Source: Amoebophrya sp. A120 (lineage: Eukaryota; Sar; Dinophyceae; Syndiniales; Amoebophryaceae). Taken from it: 64,000 nt of DNA. Location: positions 1,965,151 through 2,029,150 of the forward strand of contig CAJINV010000007.1 of the NCBI GenBank assembly GCA_905178155.1, given 5' to 3'. The first letter of the stretch is position 1. Each line of letters starts with the position of its first letter. The notes below the pieces were generated by a model. That model had not been told where the DNA came from. It did not search any database and saw nothing but the letters and a program-made list of their open reading frames with translations. Both the position numbers and the translations under genes were made by a program. Below are positions 46,539 to 57,300 of the stretch, one piece after another.

Positions 46539-49343
46539 CTAGTAGATTAATATATACCATTTCGTCGTAAAGGCTTGCAGCAGAAGGGAGAGTTCCTGCG
46601 ACGTATTCTCGACCGCACTGCAACACGTATGGAACTGTCAGGATCGAAATCGTCAAAGTTGAAATGATCTGTCATGCATAAAATGGATGTCAGCTGTAAC
46701 CCAGTTTCCACGTGGCGCGTGACAAATTTGGATCGAACCGAAATCCAGTTTGCCATGCTGTTTGGGTAAGGGCGACGCCTTTTGTCATGCTACTTTGCCA
46801 GCTCCCTTTCTGTTTCTACCTCTCAACAGGCTTACAATCTGCCTCACGTGCCATCCCGGCAAGACAGGCAACTCATGCCTTGCATAAAATGCAAGACAAA
46901 TCATCTCAACTTTGTCGATTACGATTTCAAACCTGACACTTCCATAACACGCGTGCGGAGCGTCCAGGTCGGCGGCGAATTCCGCCGCCGCCCGCGCCAC
47001 GCGTCGATAATTTTCCGAGCGAGCGACGGGATCATGATCGTCGTCGTGTTCGTGTCCTTGATGCCCCTTACCTCCAGCTTCTACCGCTCTCTCTCCGTCG
47101 TTCTGCTCCTCGTCCGAGGGTGAGCGTCTTCTTGGTCCTTTTTTGTCGTGGTTCGCAACAGCAGGAGCTTGTTCTTCTACCAAGTCATACTTCAATCCGA
47201 GGACCAGGATTGGGCCGGCGTTTTTCTCGAGCGTGGTCAAGATCGCGCCGCGTTGTTGCTGCAGGTACTGCACCGATTCCAGCTTTGTCACGTCGTAGAC
47301 GAAGATGACGGGCGTGGCCTTGTGCAGCGGCAGAATCCTGGGCAGCGTCAGGTACTCCTGAAAGTAACACGGCACCGCCGCGCCGGCCGTTTCTTGCCAC
47401 CGCTGGATAAGCGTGGTTTTCCCTACGGAAAAACCCCCGACAACCAGGATTTTCGGAACTGGAGCGGTGAAAAGCAGCTTCCTGCTCATCTGCGTTAAGA
47501 AGTCTGGCTCTTTCCTCCTCGCTTGTTCTGCCGAAGTAGAGGATGAGGAAGAAGTAGTTGAGACATAATTGTTTCTACTGCTGGGAACACCTCCTGTGCT
47601 GAGAATGTTCACTTTTCTCGTCATACCGGTGCCCCCGACGCCGGGGGCACTCGCACTGTTCGGCAACAAGCAAGTGCTAGGACCACTCGAAGTCATCGTC
47701 CCTGCTTCTGGACTACTCGCAGTGAGCGCGACCAGGGAGGAAATTTGGGTCAACAGCGCCGAAAGGTTAAGCCCCGTTTTCGCGGACGTGAAAAAGTGCA
47801 ACAACCGCATTTCGTCGCAGAAGTCCGCCACTTGTATCACACAGAAAAAAGCACGCAGGTCGAATTTGTAAAAATGCAAAAATAGAGACACAAAAAAAAA
47901 CTGCATCGCGTATCCTAGACAGCATGCTACGGGGCCGCCCATACATTCATTTTTCGCGGCATTACAAATTAATATCGATATCCCCTGCCTGCTTTTTTCT
48001 GTGGGGTAACTTCCGCGACTTGTTCAGAGGAAAGCTCTCCAGGCACCGGGCCCAACTGCTCATGCAGACAAAAGTTATTGTTGTTCCGCATCTGGTAATG
48101 TTGTTCTTTAACAGCTGCATTCGTCTTATTATTTCCGTGCTGCAGCAGATCTTTAACTTTATTTTTATCGTCCTGGAGGTCGTCGACCTCCACTCCGTCT
48201 GCTTTACAACCGACCACAAGCATGACGCAGTCGGGGCACTCCCGCGGGTTTCCCAAAATCTGCCGGTGCCAATGTTTCACACCGTCGAATGTGTCCTCAA
48301 AGCTCGTCACGTCGTACACTAACAGTGCCAACCGCGCATCGCGAAAGTAGCCGGCAAGCGCACGGTGCACATGGTCACCTCCGAAACCGCAATCGCACAG
48401 GAGAAAAGAAGTTTTTTCATCTACTTCACCGAACAATCCTGCAGCAGTGGGGGAGGATGTTGTTGTTGAAGACACCAGCGTTTTCGTCTGGTATTCCGTG
48501 GGATGGTATTGCGAAGTGAAAGCTCCTGCTGCAAGATTTTCGTGATCCTGACGCTTTTCTTGATCACCCAGAGGAGTTTCTTGGTCTTGCCCGGCCCTGC
48601 CCTCGACACGTGCAGCCTGTAGTATGAGGGTGAACAATTGCCTCTCCCGTCCCACATTTGGATGGCATCAACACAAGTGCTGGCTGCACAGATGCAGCTT
48701 TTGCATGACGCATTCACTTTCACGACCAATTCTAGTGCTGTTTCGGCTCCTTCGGAAACCTGTCACGCAAGCAGTTCCAAAGGGCAAAGGGTGGACTAGG
48801 CATTTTGCATGACAAATGACGGGGAGGGGGACGAGTTGTGCACTCTCATATGCAGCACCGCACTATCACTAGGAGGTGACGATGAAGAAAATGCTGCAGC
48901 GCTTCCACTTGCTTCTTCTAGAAGTGGCCCTACGCCTGTTCTACTTCTAGTTCTTCCACTTTTTTCGGAGATCGCTTTTTCTCCACTCCGTCGTGAGGCA
49001 GCCAGCAATAAACCTTTGCCGAGCGACGTCTTTCCAACAGCTGCGTCGCCGATATGGAGTCCCCAAACGACGCCACACTGCTAGCGGTTGCACGAATTCG
49101 CGACGCAAAAATACCAAAATAGTAATAGATGAAAGGGTGACCTTGCCAGTCCTCTTGCATTACAAAATTGGAAAGAAGTAAGTAGCTTAATCATGGATCA
49201 TATGAAGCGAGGCGGAGGCGGATGAAGATGATGGTAATTTTGCATGACAAATCAAGTATACATCAAACAAAGTAACGTTTGAGTCTCCCATACCCGACCA
49301 GAATGACCTTGCGGCCAGCCACCGTGCCGTGCTGGGAAGCCAT
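46539..49343 (-). CDS. Tandem Rab-like small GTPase protein (607 residues)
   Basis: Exons 49343-49293, 49047-48851, 48617-48009, 47829-46947 and 46622-46539 total 1824 nt, stop included. ATG 49343 is the first in-frame ATG; the frame is open further upstream, so an extra exon is possible. Domain 1: strand KVILVG, P-loop GDAAVGKTS at residues 17-25, LALLVYDVTSFEDTF, GCKAD in place of NKxD, and TSAKTG near 300. Domain 2: GGFSVGKT near 417-424, VIFVYDVTKLESV, GLKYD in place of NKxD, and a final SA box after the last intron (CCSAVENTS). The first-domain G3 box is degenerate (LLCDCGFGG). The Ser/His/Asp-rich linkers are long, and no C-terminal prenylation cysteines are present. By family it should bind GTP, with a likely trafficking or ciliary role (inference). 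Two fused GTPase domains are uncommon. Confidence 0.85.
46628..46946. mobile_element. Introner element, family B (319 bp), acts as intron
   Basis: TIR TATGGAACTGTCAGGATCG / TATGGAAGTGTCAGG; perfect TSD acacg (46623-46627, 46947-46951). Excision supplies the SA box of GTPase domain 2. Confidence 0.92.
47835..48008. mobile_element. Introner element (174 bp)
   Basis: Long TIR TATCACACAGAAAAAAGCA / TACCCCACAGAAAAAAGCA; TSD acttg/acttc. Excision joins SSEQVAEV to ADFCDEMRLLHFF, reaching the TSAK box. Confidence 0.88.
48623..48850. mobile_element. Introner element (228 bp)
   Basis: TIRs TATGAGGGTGAACAA / TATGAGAGTGCACAA; TSD tgtag/tgcag. Excision joins DSAVLQ to AARVEGRAG in frame. Confidence 0.85.
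49053..49292. mobile_element. Introner element (240 bp) splitting a P-loop
   Basis: TIRs TATGGAGTCCCCAAACG / TATGGGAGACTCAAACG; TSD gccga/cccga. Excision joins KVILVG to DAAVGKTSL, so the conserved GTPase motif fixes the junction. Confidence 0.92.
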
Positions 49344-50860
49344 AGTTTTTTGCCGCTCTGATTTTTGAAGACAACTTAGCACTTCGTCGAATTCCTGCGA
49401 GCGTGCTACTTCTACTTGCGTCCCTTTTATTGTGCTGCTGGATCGTTTAAGTTTATCCCGACCAGCGTGGTCTACCAACTTGCTGGAAGGGTTTTTGAAT
49501 AGAACCGCAATGCAAATGCATACACAAGCCCACTATGTTGAACAAGCTGGGCCGTTGGAGCTAGTTACTAGCTATAAGTAAAAACCTCTAGTACTTTAAC
49601 CTGAACAGAAATACATCGGACGAGGAGCGGAAACACGGGTGGTCTCAATCAATCTCTCATCTCCACGACGCTCCTGAACTCAACGACCTTTGCTATTACA
49701 ACTACAACGACTACGCGGCGGCCACCTCATAACCCACCTCTGCCGCTTCTAATGTGTTGTGGTTGTCATTGTCTTTACGAGGAATATGAATGATAATCTC
49801 TATCTATTCTATCAGGCTGCATCGCATTCTTTTCGTCCGATCATGTGCTTCCGACGAGCAGAGCCAGTCCACGACTGTGATATCACTCCACGACAATTAC
49901 ACTGGCAACCTCGAGAACTACCTCGAGGACGATGCACCAGGGGTCGTAACAATCAAGTGTATCATTTGGGTTTGTTTCAATATTGTATGAACAAATTATT
50001 TTCGTTTATTTGCATGATGTCGTGCTTGTACTATGTATTAAAAACTTGGTGTCATTGTCTTCGCTACAACACCAGACGATGATCATAATATCGCCCCCTC
50101 CCGTGGTCTCTCCCTTTTGCCCAAAGTAGCCGGATGAGAGAATTATATCAATATCACAGCTCTCGCTGTTGCTCTACTAGTTGTTTGTGCAGGTAGTTAT
50201 TCTCATCTACCTGCGCTTTGTCGATGCCATTTATTTTAGCCGACAGTTCTTCGGTCTTTATTGGTTAATAGAGGTCCTTCTTCGGTTTACCTTTCCGGCC
50301 TGCTCTGTTGTTTCTGCAATTTTTCAAAAAAAAATAAAATAAAACCGCACGAAACAGCTACAAAAAAAAGTGCAAAAATATCGCCGACACTTTGAAAAAA
50401 GTAAGCCGTGCCCTCGGCAAATACAAAATGAGCTTTTGCTTTGCCTTTTTGAGAAAAGCAGACTAGTGAAAAGCAAAAGAATGAGACTAAGGCTCAGGAT
50501 AAAACTAGATTTAAAAAATACTTCTGCACCTCCAAGAGTAACACATGGAGCTTTTTTACAGGGCGGTTGTTCATCCCGCTCCCGCATAGGCATAATTTTT
50601 ATCACATGAGAAAAAGCAACTGCACTAGCTTAATCTGTTCTTTGTTCATCTTCTATCATTGGCAAAATAAATGCACTAGCTCCATCTGTTCAATATCAAT
50701 ACGACGGAGGTGAAAGTAGAAGTGCAAATGACATCGGAAAGCGAAGTCGTGTAGTTCTTTTCTGGTGTTGTATTCTGCTGCTTCATGATCAACATTCATC
50801 AGAGCAGTGGTTCTCGCGATCGCTTTTTCAAGAGGCTTTTTTAAAAATGCGGCGCCGTCT
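49344..50860. other. Gene-free interval upstream of the GTPase gene
   Basis: AT-rich, with short open frames only. The GTPase frame stays open to about 49540 without an ATG. No RNA gene or mobile element recognised. Confidence 0.5.
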
Positions 50861-52830
50861 GCGTGATCTGTCGTGCTCGTCCTGGCAATTGCCAAAGAAA
50901 TCGAGCAAGTACTCAGTCAATGGCCGCTGGGCCTACGTCCTAAGTGCTTGCCACAGAGCTCAACGAGGTTCGTGGTCAGTGGTGTGTTTTTCCGTTTCAG
51001 GACCGGTGTAATGTATTACAAGTCGGCAGGTTTTGTCGCCACAGTGTCTCGAGCAACGAGAAGCAGGAAACCGGGGAAGAGGGAGGGGCTTGCGTCCTAG
51101 GAGCCACAGCTCTGGACCTTAAAGCGCCAGGCTACGGCGACGGAGGCCGAGGCGCCAAGGTTGGTGAGTGCGGCCGAGTCAGGCGGACCGCCCCGGGCAA
51201 GCTCCCGGCGTTAATTCCCCTGCAATTTACTGTTAATGTTCCAGGTGGCCGGATGCGCCTCGCCCCGCTTTTGTCTTCAGGGTGGGAGCAGGAGGACACA
51301 CGGCGACGCAGGGCGCAGACCACCAAAGAGGGCAAAGAACTCCCCCAGGGGATGTCGCGCGGGGGCTCCACGTTGGGAAAACACCCCGGCGCGGCCGGAT
51401 CCCCCGGCAAGTGGCGAATGCACACGGGGCCACGTCGCGGGCTAGCGCCCCGGGGCCCCCCCTCTTGGGGCCAAGAAAAAAACAGGGGGCACCCCCAAAG
51501 GATGGGCATGCGACAAATGGGCGCCCCGGACATCCCACACCGAAACGGGAGACAAACCCCGGGGCCAACCACAAGGGGCCCGGCGGTATGGTGCGCCGGA
51601 AACCACGCGAAACCCTGCGGGGCCAAAGGACCTCCTCCACCGCGCCGGGAGGCGCCTCTTCGTTCCGGGCGCAAGGCGTGGCCAACCTCGAAGAGGCACG
51701 ACCACGATAATTCCGCGGCCGGATTCCGTTAATTCTACTGTTAATTTTTCTGTTAAATTTTTCCGTTAATTTCCGGGGGCTCGATTTCCCTTACGAATCG
51801 CCTCAGATGGAAATTAACGGAAAAACTTAACGGGAAAACTAACGGCATATTTAACGGCGTCCCGCCTCGGCTTATCTCCGGAATTTACCGGAGAATTACC
51901 CGGACAACACCCCGACCCAAAGGGACGCCAGACGATTGACGGCAAAATACAAAAGGACCCGAGGGCGAGTCATCCGACAAAGGCCGCCACCCACCATACA
52001 CGCCACGCCCCCCCATCTTTCGCCAATAATAACCAGCGGGGCGCGCGTAGGGACACAACACGAACGGCCCCCAACCCAATGCTCCCCAAGGACCATCCCC
52101 CTGCCGCCTAACAAAGAACACAACACCGGGCCGAAGGGTCGCGGGGCCGAAACTATCCAGGGGCGCCTCTGCCTGGGGCCTTGGCGACGGAAAACCCGAG
52201 CGGGGGACACACGGAAAACCCAAAGACGACCGGGCCAGAGAGAGGCGAACCCTTCGCCTTTTCGCGAACTGCAGGGAACGGCCTCGGACACGCGCCACCC
52301 CAAACAAGGAAACTAGGCCGCTGGCGCATAAGGTTCCCAGCCTTTAAATTAATGGCTTTTTATCGGAACTTTACCACCCCGATTTTGCCCGGGGCGGGCC
52401 GCCTGAGCCGAGCACCCGGCCCCCGGCCGCGGGCTCTGGAACAAAGGAAAGGCCAGAAGCCGGGCGCAGAAGGAGGCCACTCGAGCAAGCTACGGCCAAA
52501 ATGTGAAACGCAGGCGAGAAGAAACGGGCCCCGAAACCGGAATGCCGAAAAGGCTTACGCGCCGCAGCGTTTCTTGGCCTTGCCGGCCTTCCCGGCTTCT
52601 TCTGCTCCGCCGGCCGGCCTTTTGGGCAAGGCCTTCGAAGGAGAAAGGCCGGGGGCGAAAGGCCTGAAAGCTAAAGGCCGCACCGGCGAAAGCGCAAGGC
52701 CGAAAAGCCGAAAGGCCGGGAACCCGAACCACCGAGAAGCCGAAAGGACGCGGAACCGAAAGGCCGCGGGACCGAAAGGCCGCGGAGCCGGAAGGCCGGC
52801 CCGCGGAGCCCGCCGTGCGGCCGGCTTTTC
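50861..52830. other. GC-rich, compositionally foreign stretch
   Basis: From about 50.9 kb base composition shifts to GC/GGCC-rich with many long but amino-acid-poor open frames on both strands, typical of GC-rich non-coding DNA. No domain recognised. It contains the 51.7-kb inverted repeat and leads into the simple-repeat arrays. Confidence 0.6.
51725..51865. repeat. Inverted repeat built from CCGTTAA / TTAACGG motifs
   Basis: Left arm about 51726-51775 holds four YTGTTAA/CCGTTAA units. Right arm about 51810-51862 holds the complementary TTAACGG units, with about 35 bp between. Confidence 0.75.
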
Positions 52831-52837
52831 GTTCTCT

Positions 52838-52863
52838 TGCTTGCTTGCTTGCTTGCTTGCTTG
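52838..52863. repeat. (CTTG)n microsatellite
   Basis: Six CTTG units at the start of the simple-repeat region. Confidence 0.9.
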
Positions 52864-52974
52864 GGTTTCATTTCCCGCCCCCCCTTTTCCCGGCCGGGTT
52901 TTCCCGCATTGGTCTCGCGTTTCTCGGTTGCCCTTCTCCCGGACCCCGTTATCCCTTGCTTTCGGTGCCTCGGC

Positions 52975-53525
52975 CGGCCGGTCGGCTTCTCGGCCGGCGG
53001 GCCTTTCGGCTTCTCGGCCGGCCTTTCGGCTTCTCGGCCTTTCGGCTTCTCGGCCTTTCGGCTTCTCGGCCTTTCGGCTTCTCGGCGGGCCGGCCTTTCG
53101 GCTTCTCGGCGGGCCGGCCTTTCGGATCGGCTTCTCGGCCTTTCGGCTTGTCGGCCGGCCTCTCGGCTTCTCGGCCGGCCTCTCGGCTTCTCGGCCGGCC
53201 TTTCGGCTTCTCGGCCGGCCTTTCGGCTTCTCGGCAGGCCTTTCGGCTTCTCGGCCTTTCGGCTTCTCGGCAGGCCTTTCGGCTTCTCGGCCTTTCGGCT
53301 TCTCGGCCTTTCGGCTTCTCGGCCTTTCGGCCTTTCGGCTTCTCGGCCTTTCGGCTTCTCGGCCTTTTTTCGGCTTCTCGGCCTTTTTTGTTTTCGGCCC
53401 CTTGGCCTTTTTTCGGCTTCTCAGCCTTTTTTCGGCTTCTCGGCCTTTTTTCGGCTTCCCGGCCTTTTTTCGGCTGCCCGGCCTTTTTCCGGCTTCTTGC
53501 CTTTTTTTCGGCTTCTCGGCCTTTC
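52975..53525. repeat. CGGCCTTTCGGCTTCT tandem array
   Basis: About thirty imperfect 11-22-bp units mixing CGGCCTTT and CGGCTTCT. They produce a spurious frame repeating FSAFRLLG. Later units carry longer T runs. Confidence 0.9.
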
Positions 53526-53529
53526 GATC

Positions 53530-54050
53530 GGCTCAAAGAGAAGCCGGGAAAACAGAAGCCGGGAAAAGAGGAGCCGGGAAAAGAAGACACCGGGAAAAGA
53601 GAAGCAAGCCGGGAAAAGAAGAAGCCGGGAAAACAGAAACCACGAAAAGAACAAACCGGGAAAAGAGAAGCCGGGAAAAGCAGAAACCGTCCGAAAAAAG
53701 AGAAGCCGGAAAAAGGAGAGCCGGGAAACCCAGAAAAGAGAAACCGGGAAAAGAGAAACCGCTAAAGGAGAAACCGCGAAAAGAGAAACCGGAAAAAGAG
53801 AAACCGAGAAAAGAGAAACCGGGAAAAGAGAGACCGGGAAAAGAGAAACCGGGAAAAGAGAAACCGGAAAAAGAGAAACCGGGAAAAGAGAACCCGGAAA
53901 AGAGAAACCGAGAAAAGAGACCGGAAAAAGAGAAACCGGGAAAAGAGAAATCGGGAAAAGAGAAACCGAAAAAGAAGAAACAGAAAAAAGAGAAACCGAA
54001 AAAGGAGAAACAGAAAAAAGAGAAATCGGGAAAAGAGAAACCGGGACTCT
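53530..54050. repeat. GAGAAACCGGGAAAA tandem array, mirror of the preceding array
   Basis: About thirty-five 15-bp units, grading from AGAAGCCGGGAAAA to AGAAACCGGAAAA. AGAAGCCG is the reverse complement of CGGCTTCT, so the two arrays form one large imperfect fold-back centred near 53528. The high-Lys/Glu frame across it is not a gene. Confidence 0.9.
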
Positions 54051-54317
54051 CGGTTTCTCGATTCTCGGTTTCCGGTTTTGCGTTGCTCGATTCGGCTCAT
54101 TTTATGCCTGGCCATGGATTAACTTGATAATACTAGTATGATTTATAGAGTATTGAATTAAGTATATGGCGCTCCTCTTGAGTGAGCATGTGCTTCCCAT
54201 GTGCCTGCTACTAAAGTAATTCTTGCGCTTTCAATTGCAAAAGCATGTCTTGCATTGTCAACTGCAAGAGCATGCAGAAGACGTTGGTTTTCTCCACTCA
54301 GCTCCCGCCAGAGTTGT

Positions 54318-57300
54318 CTACAAATCAGCAAGGCCACGCTCTAGCTGGTCGCCTCTCGTCGCGTTCTCGTCATTTTCGACCTCGCTTCTATCTTCCTCTT
54401 CCTGGTTCGCCAGCAGTTCTCTACTGCGCAGACGTTCGGACGTCTGATACGCAGGGGTCACGTGAAACCGCAGCAAATGATGTTTGTAGTTTGCGGACTT
54501 GGTTTTCCCAAACTCCCCGAGAAAGCGAAACCTGAGTCGGTCGCCTTCCTGCGCTTGCTGGAGCAGCGGGTGCTCCTCTCGCAGGAGACGGGTGCTCACT
54601 CATGCATTGCAGATATGTCGGGGCCTGAGTCTTTGATGAATGTTGATGCAGATATCAGCAACACAAGTTTCCAGACCCAGACATATTTGCAGTGGATATC
54701 ACTTCCGGCGGTACCGCGGTTGGCGCACGGGGCTGGGCCGCCGGCACGAAGAGGTGGAATCCACAGATGCTGAGCTGATGGTCGTGCAGCGCCTCGATCG
54801 TAATTGACTTGAGGACACGGTGGACAGACGCATCGTAATGAAGAGTTTCGGGAAAGGGTACCGGCAAGCTCTGCAAACTGGTGGTCTCATCGTCAAAGTA
54901 AATCTTTGCACCTTTGATTCTGTTTTGGTCTCGAAAGTTTATTTTTCCATCAGGATAAAGACGCGGAAAAATGCGGAAGCGGGTGACGTAGCGGGGCTGG
55001 TTGTCCCGAAACTGCACGCGCCATGTCCCCCTTGGCAGGCTGGTGGCGGCAAACACCTGAACTTCGTTCAGGTTTAGCATGCGCTTCAATGGATCAGGCG
55101 ACGTCATGGAGGCCGTGATGCCGGGCAGCTCGATGGTTAGGTACTTGCCCTTCTTGTCCCCGCAGGTCACTTTAGCGGTGGCCACCTCCCCGGACACCAC
55201 GAACCGGTCTTTGCAGGTAGCTCCTTCGCCTTCTTTGCAGATGATGTGCTCGCAAACTTCGACAGGATCAGGGTCCGGACAAGGGTCCCCAGGCGCGGTC
55301 CCCTGCCACCACTGCCGGGTTGTGCCGGTTGGGGTATGCCAGCGGGAAGTGGCGGTCCTGTCGCGTGCGGTGTTGGTGAGCAGAACCCGAAGGCCGGCGT
55401 TCTGCTCCCTGGCGAGGTTTCCCTCCGGCCGGCCCGAGTTCCCAGCGTCCCACGTGTGGGAATGATCATCATAAATGAAAAACAATCGGCGAAGCCGAAA
55501 TAGGTCACCTCCATCGTGCCGCGTGCTCAGCTCCACATGGCTCACCGGAGTGTCGTCTGGTAACTCTATTTGTATCCAGGGGCACTTCTGGGCTGGTGCG
55601 CCATACGAGTCGTCGGCAGTTGTGAACATACCACCGGCCACGTTTCCGTCAACGAGCAGTGGCGCGGCGGTGTGCTCGTTGAACTCGCTCGAGACCGTCA
55701 CCTTGTCCGCCGCCAGTGCGAGATGGGCAGCTGGAGAGGTTGTGCCAGTGGACAGCGAACACATGTTGCGGTATTGCAGGTCCCCGCCTTCTCGGTAGTG
55801 CAGCGGGTTCATGGGATTGCAAGCGGCGGCGTCGCTACACGATTCCTCACCAACAGCCGTGGCCGTCAGCAAAAGTGGGTCCACCTGCATGTCGTTGTCC
55901 GGCACCGCGAAGCTCTCGCGCTCGACCTGCTGCAGCTTCTCCACTTCCCAAGGCTCCACGTACCGTTTTTTCCATCCGCACGACATACTCCCATCCCACG
56001 AGCCAAAGCCGCCCCGGGCTTCCACCTCCTATCCACTGTAGAAAATTATATCGCGCTCGTATGAATATTACAAAGTGCCAGTCTTGCTGCATGACCGATG
56101 GAGTTCTTTAGTTTTATTTATACCATAATCTGCATGACAAGTTAATCCAATTTTCTTCTTGATGTCATGCGACTTAAATTTATACCAGTACGATACTTTT
56201 GCATTGGATACCTCCGCGAAGCCCGCGATGTCACACAGCCGCAAAGACAACCCGTCGTCGCTGCCAATGCAGCTATGTCCGCCGCTGATACACCGCTCGC
56301 CGCGCGTGCCCACTCCTCCATACTGCGCGCGAAGTGCCAGCGTGGTGCGCTGCGTCACCTCTGTTCGGTGACTTTTGCTGTTCAAGTAGTTCTGCTTGAG
56401 GTTGCTCCCCCCCACCAGGCATAGGAAACCAACCATGGCATGACACCGCACATCGTTAGCGCACTTCTCGAGCATGTAGTTGTGGTCCTTGATCGTCGAT
56501 ATTGTCATTGGACCTGGATCGCTTGCTGATGCCGGTCCCCCGTCGAAATCCGAAGTGGGGTTGGTTTTCAAAACGCAATGGGTGTGCGTTCGCGATTGCG
56601 ACAGATCTGCATCTGCATTGGAGTCTTTGTAGTACACCCATTCCCAGACAAACGAGGGGCTCACCGCGCATTGGTGATACGCGCCAGCCGGATTCGGAAA
56701 CAGGTCCGGGCGGTGGACTTTCAGCGGTTGGCACTCCGCCGGATCCGTCGTGCTGGTTGGGTCGCAGCAGACGCCGCGCTCGCCCGTGATCGAGTCGCAG
56801 GCGGCACAGAACCCGGCACTCGTCCCCTTGTGTGGGTCGCATACGTTCAGGCAACTACCGATCTGGTTCCCGCACCCCACGCACTTCGACACGGGCGCGC
56901 GGGCCGCCGCCAGCGTGACCGTCAACGAGGCGACCCGTGCTGGCACGGGATCCGCGCTGTCCTTCGGCCGCAGAAGCTCCACGCGCAATTTCGTGGCCAT
57001 GGTGACCCGGTTCGCCGCGGTCAACGGCATCTGCTGCATCCGCGACCGAATGCCAATCGTGCGGTCCGTGCCCCAGCGAACCACGATGCGCAGCGAGGCC
57101 AGCGCGTCGAGGTCTCAAGCGTTACATTGATAGTCGTTACATGACTTTGTGATGCTGCGAAAATAGGAAATAAAGTGAAAGGCAACGGGGGGGCTTGATC
57201 ATGTGCGTCTTGCATTACAGACGACTTGGCACGGATTTCAGTGCAATTTTGCGCGTCGAGCACCACGATATGTCATGCATACCCGACTGCACCACATCAA

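Noticed and set aside
50944-52316. Several 75-260-residue frames on both strands
   Set aside because: GC-rich DNA with few stops in all frames; no domains, and composition follows base bias.
52181-54141. Long plus-strand frames repeating FSAFRLLG and then Lys/Glu-rich units
   Set aside because: They are direct translations of the 8-15-bp tandem arrays in GC-rich DNA and are open in several frames.
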